A DNA stretch of 64,000 nt from Nocardioides salarius. GTDB taxonomy: Bacteria > Actinomycetota > Actinomycetes > Propionibacteriales > Nocardioidaceae. The position numbers were made by a program, and so were the translations under genes. Positions within the stretch are counted from its first letter, which is position 1. Each line of letters begins with the position of its first letter. Where the stretch lies: assembly GCF_016907435.1 (NCBI RefSeq), contig NZ_JAFBBZ010000001.1, forward strand, positions 3,038,001-3,102,000, given 5' to 3'. The notes below the pieces were generated by a model. It saw nothing but the letters and a program-made list of their open reading frames with translations, ran no database searches and had not been told where the DNA came from. This document shows, in pieces, positions 10,588 through 19,116 of the stretch.

Positions 10588-10593
10588 TAGCGT
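10588..10593 (+). promoter_or_regulatory. -10 box TAGCGT
   Basis: Lies 7 nt before GTG 10601 in the 47-bp gap after hrpA, predicting independent leaderless transcription of the next gene. Confidence 0.45.
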
Positions 10594-10600
10594 GGAGCAG

Positions 10601-11206
10601 GTGAGCAGCGAGCAGCCACGGCCCCACCACCGCCCGATGCAGATGACCAGCGCCTTCTTCGACGACGTCGAGGGCGGGGTCGATCCCGCCCTGGTCACCG
10701 AGGCCGCCGACCGCGCCGCCCAGCTCCTGGTGCGCGGGGCCCGCGAGAGCGACGACGAGGCGGTCGCCGAGCGGCTGCTGCACCTGGCCGACACCGAGGG
10801 CATCGAGGCCGTGGCCGAGGTCTGGGCGGGCTCGCCGGCCGACTCGCTGGCCGGCTGCCTGTGGCGGCTCTACCTGCTGCGCGCCTGGGTGCACGCCGAG
10901 CCGGTGCGTGCCGCGGGGGAGTTCGAGGAGGGCCGCAGTCGGGCACCCGTCGCCCGCGTGGTCGCCGGGGTCGCGGAGCCGCCGGGCCCCGAGGAGCTCA
11001 AGGCGATGGTCGACGAGGTGCTGCGCGGCATCGCGAGCGGTGACTTCGCCGACGTGCTCTTCCGCGGCGCCGCCTTCGCGCGGGTCGTCAGCGCCGGCCG
11101 CGCGGGTCGCGCCGACACCGTCCACGACGACGTACGCCGCATGCTCGCGGTGGCCGAGCAGCTCGAGGCCGCGGGCCACGCCGAGCTGGCCGGGCGCCTG
11201 GCCTGA
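10601..11206 (+). CDS. Conserved hypothetical helical protein
   Basis: 201 residues, mostly Ala/Glu/Arg-rich predicted helix (AADRAAQLLVRGARESDDEAVAERLLHLADTEGIEAVAEVWA). There is no signal peptide, membrane segment or catalytic motif. The regular helices suggest an all-alpha cytoplasmic protein. GTG 10601 is chosen for its -10 box 7 nt upstream. I do not recognise the family, and its position after hrpA gives no functional clue. Confidence 0.75.
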   Translation: MSSEQPRPHHRPMQMTSAFFDDVEGGVDPALVTEAADRAAQLLVRGARESDDEAVAERLLHLADTEGIEAVAEVWAGSPADSLAGCLWRLYLLRAWVHAEPVRAAGEFEEGRSRAPVARVVAGVAEPPGPEELKAMVDEVLRGIASGDFADVLFRGAAFARVVSAGRAGRADTVHDDVRRMLAVAEQLEAAGHAELAGRLA

Positions 11207-11258
11207 TCGCCGGCCCGAGCGCTGGCAGGGCGCCGGCGCGCACCTGTGCAGACCGGAC

Positions 11259-11286
11259 TTGAGTCGTGTGGCTCAGCGTTTATGCT
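11259..11286 (+). promoter_or_regulatory. Promoter of the PemK-like gene
   Basis: TTGAGT (11259-11264), 16 bp, TATGCT (11281-11286). The predicted +1 is near 11293, exactly where the long stem-loop begins. Confidence 0.5.
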
Positions 11287-11293
11287 GGACCAC

Positions 11294-11380
11294 GGTGCGC
11301 CGGACCGCGGCAGCCCCGGGTCCCACATATAGCCGCTACGAGCGGCCACGCGCCGTGAGGCGCTCCCGGTCCGGCGTACC
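11294..11380 (+). ncRNA. Structured leader or small RNA with a 14-bp closing stem
   Basis: GGTGCGCCGGACCG (11294-11307) pairs with CGGTCCGGCGTACC (11367-11380) over 14 bp with one G-U. Inside are the hairpins GCCGCT-ACG-AGCGGC (11332-11346) and GCGCC-GTGA-GGCGC (11350-11363), the latter with a GNRA-type loop. A promoter just upstream would start the RNA at the stem base. The fold ends 12 nt before the ATG of the PemK-like gene, which has no clear Shine-Dalgarno sequence. It is either a regulatory leader or an independent small RNA. I do not recognise a known family. Confidence 0.5.
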
Positions 11381-11392
11381 ATCACTTGCCTC

Positions 11393-11857
11393 ATGAGCAT
11401 CGTGTCGAAGGCGTTCGCCAAGGCCCGCCGATCGAGCGCCCCCCGCGCGGGCGGGCGGCTGCTGCGACGCGGCCCCCGTGTGCGCTACGCGCCGCTGAGC
11501 GACGGGCGGCCCGACCCGGGCGAGGTCGTGTGGGCGTGGGTGCCTTACGAGGAGGACGCCTCGCAGGGCAAGGACCGCCCGGTGCTGCTGCTGGCCTCCG
11601 ACCGCACCCACGTCTACGGGCTGATGCTCACCAGCCAGGACCACGACCGCGACGCCGCCGACGAGGCCCGCTGGGGCCGGCACTGGATGGACGTCGGCTC
11701 GGGCGGCTGGGACCGCGAGCGACGCCCGAGCGAGGTGCGGCTCGACCGGCTGCTGCGCCTGGACCCCGCCGACGTGCGCCGTGAGGGTGCGGCGCTGGAC
11801 CGGCCGGTCTTCGACGCGGTCGTCGCCCGGGCCCGGCGCTTCCACCGTCTGGGGTGA
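11393..11857 (+). CDS. PemK/MazF-like protein, solitary
   Basis: 154 residues. After a basic N-terminus, DPGEVVWAWVPYEEDASQGKDRPVLLLA matches the start of the PemK/MazF barrel (GxVxWxxxPY...KxRPxLxL), and VRLDRLLRLDPADV fits the later core. The family includes mRNA-cleaving toxins, but the usual small antitoxin gene is absent on both sides, so this may be a housekeeping PemK-fold protein. The ATG at 11393 directly follows the long stem-loop leader. Confidence is good for the fold, low for toxicity. Confidence 0.75.
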   Translation: MSIVSKAFAKARRSSAPRAGGRLLRRGPRVRYAPLSDGRPDPGEVVWAWVPYEEDASQGKDRPVLLLASDRTHVYGLMLTSQDHDRDAADEARWGRHWMDVGSGGWDRERRPSEVRLDRLLRLDPADVRREGAALDRPVFDAVVARARRFHRLG

Positions 11858-11960
11858 GGGAGAGGCTGCTCACGTTGCGCGATCGTGACCGTGCTCGGCC
11901 CCGGCCTCGCGGCGGTGCTGGATAGGGTGGCGCGGCAGATCCCCGACGGACGAGGTGGCA

Positions 11961-13358
11961 GTGGAGAGCAAGCGCAGGCAGGCCCGGCGGGGTGCGGCCA
12001 CGATCGTCGCCCTGCTGTCCCTCGGGCTCGTGGCCACGGCGTGCGACAGTGACGCCGGCAGCGGCGAGCCGCTGCCCGGGCCCGACCCGGTGCCGGCGCC
12101 CCAGGCCAAGACGGAGCTGACCCTGGCCGTGTGGGGCAAGGAGGCGGAGGTCGCGGGCTACCAGCGCGTCGTCGACGACTACAACCAGACCTCCACCACC
12201 AGCACCGTGACCCTCGAGTCGTGGGCCGACCGCGACGAGCTCGACGACGCCCTGCGCGCCGGTGAGGCCAGCCCCGACGTCTACCTCGCCTCGCGGCGCG
12301 ACCTGACCTTCCTGCGCGAGGAGGGCTACGCGACCCCGGTCGACGAGCTGCTCGACGAGCGCTCGGTCGAGTTCGGCGACGGCTACTCGCGCGACGCCCT
12401 CGAGGCGTTCTCGGCCGACACCCGGCTGCAGTGCATGCCCTTCGGTGTCTCACCGATGGTGATCTACCGCAACACCGATCTCGTCGACTTCGAGCGGATG
12501 GTCGAGCTCGAGCTCGACACGCCCTCGCCCGAGTCGAACCGCTTCACCTTCGACGAGTTCGCGGCCGCGGCCGAGTTCGCCACCAAGCCGCGCCGGCGCA
12601 GCAAGGGCGTCTACATCGAGCCGTCCCTGCGCGGCCTGGCACCGTTCGTCTACTCCGGCGGCGGCGAGATCTTCGACGACGGTGACACGCCGACCTCGTT
12701 GGCGCTCTCGAGCGACGAGTCGCGCGACGCCCTCGAGCGCACCCTCGAGCTGCTGCGCCGCCCGAGCCTGACCCTCACCGAGGAGCAGCTCGACAAGGCC
12801 ACGGCCCAGGAGTGGTTCGAGCGCGGCCGGCTCGGGATGATCGCGGGCTACCGCGACCTGGTGCCCGAGCTGCGCGACGTCGAGGGCCTGGAGTTCGACG
12901 TGCTGCCGATGCCGACGCTCGACTCCTCGGCGACCATCGGCGACCTGACCGGCCTGTGCCTCAACCCCGCCACCGAGTCGATCGCCGACGCCGCCGACCT
13001 GCTGGTGCACATGATCTCCGACGAGGTGGTCAGCGAGCTGACCCGCACCGGCTACCTGGTGCCGGCCAACCAGCAGGTCGCGCTCACCGAGGACTTCACC
13101 CAGCCCGCCCTGCAGCCGGACCGCTCCGACGTCTTCACCTCGGCCGTGCGATCGATGCGGGTGCCCCCGCTGCTCGACACCTGGACCCAGCTGCAGCGCC
13201 TGGTGGACGGGCCGATCGCCGAGCTGGTCAACGCGCCGGGCGTGCTCGACCTCGAGACCGCCACCGAGGTGATCGACGAGCTGTCGCGCCAGGTGCTGGA
13301 GCCGGAGGCCGACGAGACCGAGGAGTCCGACTCGGGGGAGACCGACTCCGAGGGATAG
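11961..13358 (+). CDS. Extracellular solute-binding lipoprotein (ABC family 1), orphan
   Basis: 465 residues with a lipoprotein signal ending in the lipobox LVATAC (Cys near residue 28). The mature part resembles family-1 sugar-binding proteins (ELTLAVWGKEAEVAGYQRVVDDYN, SPDVYLASRRDLTFLREEG, FGVSPMVIYRNTDLV). These capture oligosaccharides or polyols for ABC importers. No permease or ATPase gene is adjacent, so it must share a distant transporter or act as a sensor. The C-terminus is very acidic (EPEADETEESDSGETDSEG). GTG 11961 is preferred because CGAGG lies 5 nt upstream; GTG 11955 is the alternative. Confidence 0.85.
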   Translation: MESKRRQARRGAATIVALLSLGLVATACDSDAGSGEPLPGPDPVPAPQAKTELTLAVWGKEAEVAGYQRVVDDYNQTSTTSTVTLESWADRDELDDALRAGEASPDVYLASRRDLTFLREEGYATPVDELLDERSVEFGDGYSRDALEAFSADTRLQCMPFGVSPMVIYRNTDLVDFERMVELELDTPSPESNRFTFDEFAAAAEFATKPRRRSKGVYIEPSLRGLAPFVYSGGGEIFDDGDTPTSLALSSDESRDALERTLELLRRPSLTLTEEQLDKATAQEWFERGRLGMIAGYRDLVPELRDVEGLEFDVLPMPTLDSSATIGDLTGLCLNPATESIADAADLLVHMISDEVVSELTRTGYLVPANQQVALTEDFTQPALQPDRSDVFTSAVRSMRVPPLLDTWTQLQRLVDGPIAELVNAPGVLDLETATEVIDELSRQVLEPEADETEESDSGETDSEG

Positions 13359-13417
13359 TCCCTGACCCTGCTCACCGCGACGCGCGGGTGGGCGGTGCGG
13401 AACGTCTGGGACTATCC
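13353..13417. terminator. Bidirectional terminator embedding both stop codons
   Basis: GGATAGTCCC (13353-13362) pairs perfectly with GGGACTATCC (13408-13417), and CACCGC/GCGGTG forms an inner stem. The TAG stops of both convergent genes lie inside the arms. Confidence 0.65.
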
Positions 13418-14806
13418 GTCCGCGGGCTCGGCTGCCCCGGGCTCGATCGGGTCGGCGGGCGGCTCGGGCTCGACGTCGCCGCCGAGCACGGCGTCGACCA
13501 CCACAGGGCCGACGAGGCCGACCTGCCAGGGGCGCGCGCCCATCGCGGCGAGCGCCTCGGCGACGGCCTCGGCCAGCTCCTGCGGATCGCGGGTCGACGG
13601 CGGCGCCCAGAGCACGCGGCGCAGCGAGTCGGGGGTCAGCAGGTTCTCCAGCGGCATGCCGTGCTCCTCGGCCAGCGCGCTCATCGCCTCGCGGGCCAGC
13701 ACCAGGCGGCGGGCGGCGACCGGGTCGCGGTCGGCCCAGGCGCGCGGGGGAGGGGGGCCGTCGGTGCGCGGGTTGCGCGCCGGCAGCTCGGCCTCGGGCA
13801 GCTCGGCCACCTCGCGCAGCACGGCGGCGAAGCGCGCGGAGTAGCGGTCGGCGCCACGCCCGTGGAAGCCCTTGAGCGCCATCAGGGTCGCGCGGTCGGT
13901 GGGCAGGGTGGGAGCCGTGGCGGCGGCGGTCAACGCGGAGTCGGGCACGATGCGGCCCGGGGTCACGTCGCGCTGCTCGGCGATCTCGTCGCGCAGCTCC
14001 CACATCGCCTTCACCGCGCCCAGGGCCCGACGACCGCGGACCTTGTGCAGGCCCGACGTACGCCGCCAGGCGTCGACACGCACCGGCTGCTCGAAGCCGC
14101 GCAGGGCGTCGAACTCCTGGCGCGCCCAGTCGTCCTTGCCGGTCGCGACCAGCTCGTCCGCGATCAGGTCGCGCAGCTCGATGAGGACCTCGACGTCGAG
14201 GGCGGCGTACTCGAGCCAGGGCCGCGGCAGCGGACGCGTCGACCAGTCGACGGCCGAGTGCTCCTTCTTCATCCGGCGCCCGATGAGGGTCTCGACGAGG
14301 GTGGCCAGGCCGACGCGGGGGTAGCCCAGCAGCCGGCCGGCCAGCTCGGTGTCGAAGAGCTCGGTGGGCCACAGGCCCTCGGCGCGCAGGCAGGGCAGGT
14401 CCTGGGTGGCCGCGTGCAGGATCCACTCGGCCTCGCCGATGGCCTCCTGCAGCGGGGCCAGGCCCTCGAAGGCGATCGGGTCGAGCAGGTGGGTGCCCGA
14501 GCCCTCGCGGCGCAGCTGGATCAGGTAGGCCCGGTTGGAGTAGCGGTAGCCCGAGGCCCGCTCGGCGTCGATGGCCACCGGCCCCTGGCCGCCGGCGATC
14601 GCCTCGCACAGCGCCAGCAGCCCCGCCTCGGTGTCGACGACCTCGCCGAGCCCGTCGCGCAGGGTCAGCAGCGGGGCCGGCTCGACCTCCTCGACGGGCT
14701 CGACCGGCTCGGTCTGCTCGACAGACGGGGTGGGGGCGGTGGTGTCGGTGGTGTCGGTGGGCTCGGCCGAGCCGGTGGGCCCGACCTCCTCGGAGCGGGT
14801 CGCCAT
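13412..14806 (-). CDS. rnd: Ribonuclease D-like 3'-5' exonuclease with HRDC domains
   Basis: 464 residues. After an acidic Thr/Glu-rich N-terminal tail (about 45 residues) comes the DEDD exonuclease core: AIDAERASGYRYSNRAYLIQLR (motif I), HAATQDLPCL (motif II) and WLEYAALDVEVLIELRD (motif III with Tyr). One or two HRDC-like domains follow (GRRALGAVKAMWELRDEIAEQRD...). The family trims RNA 3' ends, including tRNA precursors. The ATG overlaps the stop of the upstream DUF3000 gene by one base (TGATG), giving translational coupling. Confidence 0.88.
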   Translation of the reverse strand: MATRSEEVGPTGSAEPTDTTDTTAPTPSVEQTEPVEPVEEVEPAPLLTLRDGLGEVVDTEAGLLALCEAIAGGQGPVAIDAERASGYRYSNRAYLIQLRREGSGTHLLDPIAFEGLAPLQEAIGEAEWILHAATQDLPCLRAEGLWPTELFDTELAGRLLGYPRVGLATLVETLIGRRMKKEHSAVDWSTRPLPRPWLEYAALDVEVLIELRDLIADELVATGKDDWARQEFDALRGFEQPVRVDAWRRTSGLHKVRGRRALGAVKAMWELRDEIAEQRDVTPGRIVPDSALTAAATAPTLPTDRATLMALKGFHGRGADRYSARFAAVLREVAELPEAELPARNPRTDGPPPPRAWADRDPVAARRLVLAREAMSALAEEHGMPLENLLTPDSLRRVLWAPPSTRDPQELAEAVAEALAAMGARPWQVGLVGPVVVDAVLGGDVEPEPPADPIEPGAAEPADG

Positions 14807-15429
14807 CAGCGCGCGCCGCGCTGACCGCGCCGGCTCGGCAGCACCGCGACCCCGTCGGGCACCGGCTCGAGACCGGCGGCGGTGCACAGCAGCTCGCCCC
14901 AGGCCTCGACGTGCGGGGCGGTGTCGGGCACCCCGTCGTCGCCGAGCGCCGGGGTCCACGACGCGCGGACCTCGATCTGGGCGGTCCCGCCCTCCTCGGA
15001 CATCGAGCCGAAGGCCTCGGTGGCCACCCGGGTGACGGTGCCGGACTGGTGCGAGTACGCCGCGCCGTGCGCGTCGAGCGCGTCGGTCAGCCAGCTCCAG
15101 CCGACGCCGGCCAGCAGCGGGTCGCTGACCAGGTCGACCTCGATCTCGGCGCGGGCGTAGGCCACGCAGCGGAAGGTGCCGCCCCAGGCGTCGTTGCCCT
15201 CGGGGTCGTGCAGCAGGATGATCCGCCCGGTGGCCACGTCGGTGTCGTCGACGGTGACGTCGGCGCTGAGGGCCGAGGACCAGGGCGCGATGCGCTGCGG
15301 GGCGGGCATCTCCTCGCACAGCACCTCGGGTCGCAGGCGCGCCGTGCGCAGCCCGGCGACGGCCGCGGTGAACTCGGCGGGGGCAGTGGGCACCCCGGCG
15401 CCGGGGTGCGTCTCCTGGCGGACGACCAT
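14806..15429 (-). CDS. DUF3000 family protein
   Basis: 207 residues; an actinobacterial family of unknown function. Typical stretches are RPEVLCEEMPAPQRIAPWSSALSADV, GRIILLHDPEGNDAWGGTFRCVAYARAEIE and EAWGELLCTAAGLEPVPDGVAVLPSRRGQRGAR. No catalytic motif is evident. It is upstream of and coupled to rnd, and divergent from hemE; the DUF3000-RNase D neighbourhood, known to me from other actinobacteria, suggests a link to RNA metabolism. The ATG at 15429 is supported by a TACCCT box 6 nt upstream. Confidence 0.85.
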   Translation of the reverse strand: MVVRQETHPGAGVPTAPAEFTAAVAGLRTARLRPEVLCEEMPAPQRIAPWSSALSADVTVDDTDVATGRIILLHDPEGNDAWGGTFRCVAYARAEIEVDLVSDPLLAGVGWSWLTDALDAHGAAYSHQSGTVTRVATEAFGSMSEEGGTAQIEVRASWTPALGDDGVPDTAPHVEAWGELLCTAAGLEPVPDGVAVLPSRRGQRGAR

Positions 15430-15435
15430 GCCCCC

Positions 15436-15441
15436 AGGGTA
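15436..15441 (-). promoter_or_regulatory. -10 box TACCCT of the DUF3000-rnd operon
   Basis: 6 nt before the ATG at 15429, consistent with a leaderless operon transcript. Confidence 0.5.
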
Positions 15442-15499
15442 GGCGCGAGGGCGTCGAACCGATGTGCGAACACGCCGTGGCACCTGCGACCCTTGCCCT

Positions 15500-16567
15500 G
15501 TGAGCACTGCCGCCGACCCGTCCGGTCAGACCAGCCCCGCCCACGACAGCGCGTTCCTGCGTGCCGCCCGGGGGCAGGACGTGCCGCACACGCCGGTGTG
15601 GTTCATGCGCCAGGCCGGGCGCTCGCTGCCCGAGTACCTGCGCGTGCGCGAGGGCGTCGCGATGCTCGACGCCTGCATGGACCCCGAGCTGGTCGTGGAG
15701 ATCACGATGCAGCCGGTGCGCCGCTACGGCGTCGACGCCGCCATCTTCTTCTCCGACATCGTGCTGCCGCTCAAGGCGGTCGGCGTCGACCTCGACATCG
15801 TGCCCGGTGTCGGGCCCGTGGTCGCCGAGCCGGTGCGCACCCTGGCCGACGTCGAGCGGATCCCCGACCTGACCCCCGAGCACGTCGGGTTCATCACCGA
15901 GGCCGTGCGCGGGCTGGTCGGCGAGCTGGGCTCGACCCCCCTGATCGGCTTCGCCGGCGCCCCCTTCACCGTCGCCTCCTACCTCGTCGAGGGCGGGCCC
16001 TCGAAGGAGCACGCCAAGACCAAGGCGATGATGTTCGGCGCCCCCGAGGTGTGGGACGCGCTGATGCGCAAGATAGCCGGCATGGCGGCCTCCTACCTGG
16101 AGGTGCAGGTCGCGGCCGGCGCCTCGGCCGTGCAGCTCTTCGACTCCTGGGCCGGGGCGCTGACCCCCGCCGACTACGCCGAGCACGTCGCGCCGCACTC
16201 CACCGCGGTGCTCGGGCGCGCGGGCGCCCTGGGCGTGCCCCGCATCCACTTCGGGGTCGGCACCGCCAACCTGCTCGACCTGATGGGCGAGGCCGGCGCC
16301 GACGTCGTCGGCGTCGACTGGCGCACCCCGCTCGAGCGCGCGATCCCGCTGGTCGGCGACCGGGCGGTGCAGGGCAACCTCGACCCGACCCTGGTCTTCG
16401 CCCCCACCGACGTGATGACCGCCCGGGCCGCCCAGGTCATCGAGGCCGGCCGCGCCGCCCGCGGGCACATCTTCAACCTCGGCCACGGCGTCATCCCCGC
16501 CACCGACCCCGACCAGCTGGCGCGCCTGACCGAGTTCGTGCAGGGCTACCCGCTCGAGCAGCGCTGA
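15500..16567 (+). CDS. hemE: Uroporphyrinogen decarboxylase
   Basis: 355 residues. It catalyses the four decarboxylations from uroporphyrinogen III to coproporphyrinogen III. The N-terminal signature PVWFMRQAGRSLPEYL and the substrate-binding GFAGAPFTVASYLVEGG and NLGHGVIPATDPD segments are intact, and the length is normal. GTG 15500 gives MSTAADPSGQ; the open frame continues upstream to 15464 without a plausible start signal. It is followed on the same strand by hemY after a DUF4349 gene in the opposite direction. Confidence 0.95.
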   Translation: MSTAADPSGQTSPAHDSAFLRAARGQDVPHTPVWFMRQAGRSLPEYLRVREGVAMLDACMDPELVVEITMQPVRRYGVDAAIFFSDIVLPLKAVGVDLDIVPGVGPVVAEPVRTLADVERIPDLTPEHVGFITEAVRGLVGELGSTPLIGFAGAPFTVASYLVEGGPSKEHAKTKAMMFGAPEVWDALMRKIAGMAASYLEVQVAAGASAVQLFDSWAGALTPADYAEHVAPHSTAVLGRAGALGVPRIHFGVGTANLLDLMGEAGADVVGVDWRTPLERAIPLVGDRAVQGNLDPTLVFAPTDVMTARAAQVIEAGRAARGHIFNLGHGVIPATDPDQLARLTEFVQGYPLEQR

Positions 16568-16585
16568 CCCCGCTGGGCCCGCAGC

Positions 16586-17524
16586 TCAGGCGGCCGCACG
16601 GCGGCGGCGTACGACCGGACGCAGCAGCAGCCAGGCCGGCGCCCCGAGCAGCAGCCCCAGCGCCACGAAGGGCAGCACCGCCCCGGTGACGGTGGCCAGG
16701 CCCAGCAGCACCGTGGTCAGGCCGTCCCAGCCGGCCCGCAGGCCGGAGAGGAAGCCGGCCTCGACGGGCTCGGGCTCGGTGCGCGCGGCGTCGGCGCGCT
16801 CGACGTGCACGGTGATCGTCGACATCGACGTCTGGTCGGCCAGGTAGGCCTGCTGGCGCAGCAGCGAGTTGAGCCGCTCCTGGCGCTGGGTCAGCTGCTG
16901 CTCGACGGCGACCACGTCGCGGATCGAGCCGGCGCGCTGCAGCAGCTCCTCGATGCGGGCGATGCTCGCGCGCTGCACCCGGATGCGCACCCGGGTGTCG
17001 ACGACCTGGGTGGTGACGTCCTCGCTGGTCGAGGTGGAGGCCTCGAGGTCGGCGACCTTCTCGAGCTCGTCCATCGCCTCGGTGAACTCCGCGCTGGGCA
17101 CCCGCAGCACCAGCCGCGCGTCGCGCACCTCGCCCTCCTGGTCGGTGCGGGTCTCGCTGTCGGTGACCTGCCCGCGGTAGCGGTCGGCGACCTTCTGCAC
17201 GTCGAAGCGGGTGTCGGCGACGTCGTCGCTGCGCAGCGAGACGGTGCCGGTGGAGATGAGCGCCGGCTGCTGGGCCTCCACCGCGTCGACGGGCCTCGCC
17301 TCGACGCCCCCCGCCTCGGTGACGGACTCGTCGGTCGAGCCGCCCGCCGAGGAGAAGGCGTTGCGCCCGGCGCGGTCCTCGACCGCGGAGTCGGCGCCCG
17401 ACAGCGGCGCCGCCTCGCCGGAGGAGGAGTCGGACCCGCCGCCGGAGCCCGAGCAGGCGCTCAGCGTGGTGAGCAGGGCGAGGCAGGTGCCGGCGAGCAG
17501 CAGGCGGGGCGAGGTGGCGTCCAT
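16586..17524 (-). CDS. DUF4349 lipoprotein with C-terminal membrane helix
   Basis: 312 residues. A lipoprotein signal ends in LTTLSAC (Cys24), followed by a Ser/Gly-rich linker. The DUF4349 domain spans ALISTGTVSLRSDDVADTRFDVQKVADRYRG through a coiled coil (VAVEQQLTQRQERLNSLLRQQAYL). A C-terminal hydrophobic helix (AVLPFVALGLLLGAPAWLLL) precedes a basic tail. The protein is thus anchored at both ends across the periplasmic face. It lies between hemE and hemY on the opposite strand; any role in heme metabolism is unproven. Confidence 0.85.
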   Translation of the reverse strand: MDATSPRLLLAGTCLALLTTLSACSGSGGGSDSSSGEAAPLSGADSAVEDRAGRNAFSSAGGSTDESVTEAGGVEARPVDAVEAQQPALISTGTVSLRSDDVADTRFDVQKVADRYRGQVTDSETRTDQEGEVRDARLVLRVPSAEFTEAMDELEKVADLEASTSTSEDVTTQVVDTRVRIRVQRASIARIEELLQRAGSIRDVVAVEQQLTQRQERLNSLLRQQAYLADQTSMSTITVHVERADAARTEPEPVEAGFLSGLRAGWDGLTTVLLGLATVTGAVLPFVALGLLLGAPAWLLLRPVVRRRRAAA

Positions 17525-17580
17525 GGGGGTGGGACGCCGCCCGCGACCGCCCGGTTCCCGGGGCGGGTGCGCGTGCCAGC

Positions 17581-18975
17581 ATGGGGGGCGTGCGCAGGGA
17601 CGTCGTGGTCGTCGGGGGCGGGATCGCCGGGCTGGCGGCCGCCCACCAGCTGGCCCTGGCCGGGCGCGACGTGCTGCTGCTCGAGGGCTCGCCCGAGACC
17701 GGCGGCAAGCTGCGGGTCCGCGAGGTGGCCGGCGTGGGCGTCGACGTGGGGGCCGAGGCGATGCTCAACCGGCGCCCCGAGGGCGTCGACCTGGCCCGGG
17801 CGGTCGGTCTCGAGGTCGAGCACCCCGCCGTGGTGTCGTCCCGGATCTGGACCGGGGGGTCGCTGCGGCCGCTGCCGCGCTCGCTGATGGGTGTGCCGCT
17901 CGACCTCGACCAGCTCGAGGCCTCGGGCGTCCTCGACGAGGAGGCCCTGGCCCGGGTGCGGGCCGAGCCGTCGCTGCCGCCCACCGACGTCGGCGACGAC
18001 CTCAGCGTCGGCGACCTCGTCGACGCGCGGCTGGGTCCCGCGGTCACCGACCTGCTCGTCGAGCCGCTGCTGGGCGGGGTGTACGCCGGTCGCGCCCGGC
18101 GGATCTCCGCGCGCGCGGCCGTGCCCCAGCTGGTGGCGATGGCCGAGCGCGGCTCGCTGGTCGAGCAGGGCGCGGCGATGGCGCCCGCGGGTGCGACGTA
18201 CGCCGCCCCGGTCTTCGCGGGCATCGCCGGCGGCATGGGCCGGCTGCCCGGCGTGCTGGTCGAGGCGGTGCGCGCGGCCGGCGGCGAGGTGCGCACCGGC
18301 GCGACCGTGCGGGTGCTGGCCCGCGACGGCGCCGGCTTCCGGCTGACCGTGGGGCCCACGACCGCGCCGGAGACCATCACCGCCGACGCCGTCGTGCTGG
18401 CCACCCCGGCCGCCGCGACCGCGCGCCTGCTGGGCGAGGTGGCCCCGGTCGCGGCCGAGGCGCTGGCCGGCGTCGAGGCCGCCTCGGTCGGGGTCGTCAC
18501 GCTCGCCTTCGCGGTCGACGACGTGCCCGACCTGGTCACCAGCGGCTCGTCGGGGTTCCTGGTGCCGCCGGTGGAGGGGCGCGCGATCAAGGCCTCGACC
18601 TTCTCGTGCACGAAGTGGGCGTGGGTGCGCGAGGCCGGCGCCGCCCAGGGTGTCGTGCACCTGCGCACCTCGATCGGCCGGCACGGCGACGAGGCCGCTC
18701 TGCAGGCCCCCGACGAGCGGCTCGTCGAGCTCTCGCTGGCTGACCTGAGCGCCGCCGTGGGGCTGCGGGGCCGGCCCGTCGACACCCACGTGCAGCGGTG
18801 GGGCGGCGGGCTGCCGCAGTACGCCGTGGGCCACCTGGCGCTGGTCGCGCGGGTGCGCGCCGCGGTGGGCGAGGTACCGGGGCTCGCCGTCTGCGGGGCG
18901 GCGTACGACGGCGTGGGGATCCCGGCGGTGATCGGCTCGGCGCGCCTGGCGGTGCGCGAGGTCGTCGGGCCCTGA
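17581..18975 (+). CDS. hemY: Coproporphyrinogen III/protoporphyrinogen oxidase
   Basis: 464 residues. The N-terminal FAD motif VVVVGGGIAGLAAAHQLALAGRDVLLLEG and the C-terminal GVGIPAVIGSARLAV flavin-contact region define the HemY/CgoX family. Because HemQ is encoded nearby, the likely reaction is oxidation of coproporphyrinogen III to coproporphyrin III, the Gram-positive route. ATG 17581 places the dinucleotide motif at residues 8-15. It follows hemE in direction; a 140-bp gap separates it from the next gene. Confidence 0.92.
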   Translation: MGGVRRDVVVVGGGIAGLAAAHQLALAGRDVLLLEGSPETGGKLRVREVAGVGVDVGAEAMLNRRPEGVDLARAVGLEVEHPAVVSSRIWTGGSLRPLPRSLMGVPLDLDQLEASGVLDEEALARVRAEPSLPPTDVGDDLSVGDLVDARLGPAVTDLLVEPLLGGVYAGRARRISARAAVPQLVAMAERGSLVEQGAAMAPAGATYAAPVFAGIAGGMGRLPGVLVEAVRAAGGEVRTGATVRVLARDGAGFRLTVGPTTAPETITADAVVLATPAAATARLLGEVAPVAAEALAGVEAASVGVVTLAFAVDDVPDLVTSGSSGFLVPPVEGRAIKASTFSCTKWAWVREAGAAQGVVHLRTSIGRHGDEAALQAPDERLVELSLADLSAAVGLRGRPVDTHVQRWGGGLPQYAVGHLALVARVRAAVGEVPGLAVCGAAYDGVGIPAVIGSARLAVREVVGP

Positions 18976-18996
18976 GCACCCCGCGGCACCTGGCCG

Positions 18997-19028
18997 GGGA
19001 CGGGGCCGGGACGGGGCCGGGACGGGAC
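18997..19028 (+). repeat. Short GC-rich tandem repeat
   Basis: About three copies of an 11-bp unit ACGGGGCCGGG (last copy degenerate) in the gap after hemY. Nothing further can be said about its role. Confidence 0.5.
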
Positions 19029-19042
19029 CAGGTGTGCCTGGT

Positions 19043-19062
19043 TGTCCCTGTCGGTCGGGACA
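19043..19062. promoter_or_regulatory. Inverted repeat TGTCCC-N8-GGGACA
   Basis: 20-bp dyad about 55 bp before the membrane-protein gene; a candidate operator, possibly for the response regulator encoded 3 kb downstream. Confidence 0.35.
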
Positions 19063-19116
19063 CCCTGCCCCGCACTGTCGGGTCCTCCATCCAGGATCGA
19101 CCGAGAGGGGCCGGCC

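Noticed and set aside
6480..10619. Minus-strand frame of 1379 codons over hrpA
   Set aside because: It is the antisense shadow of a GC-rich gene with complete helicase motifs on the plus strand; no motif or start signal is on the minus strand.
11393..11857. Complete toxin-antitoxin pair
   Set aside because: No antitoxin-like frame lies within 200 bp on either side.
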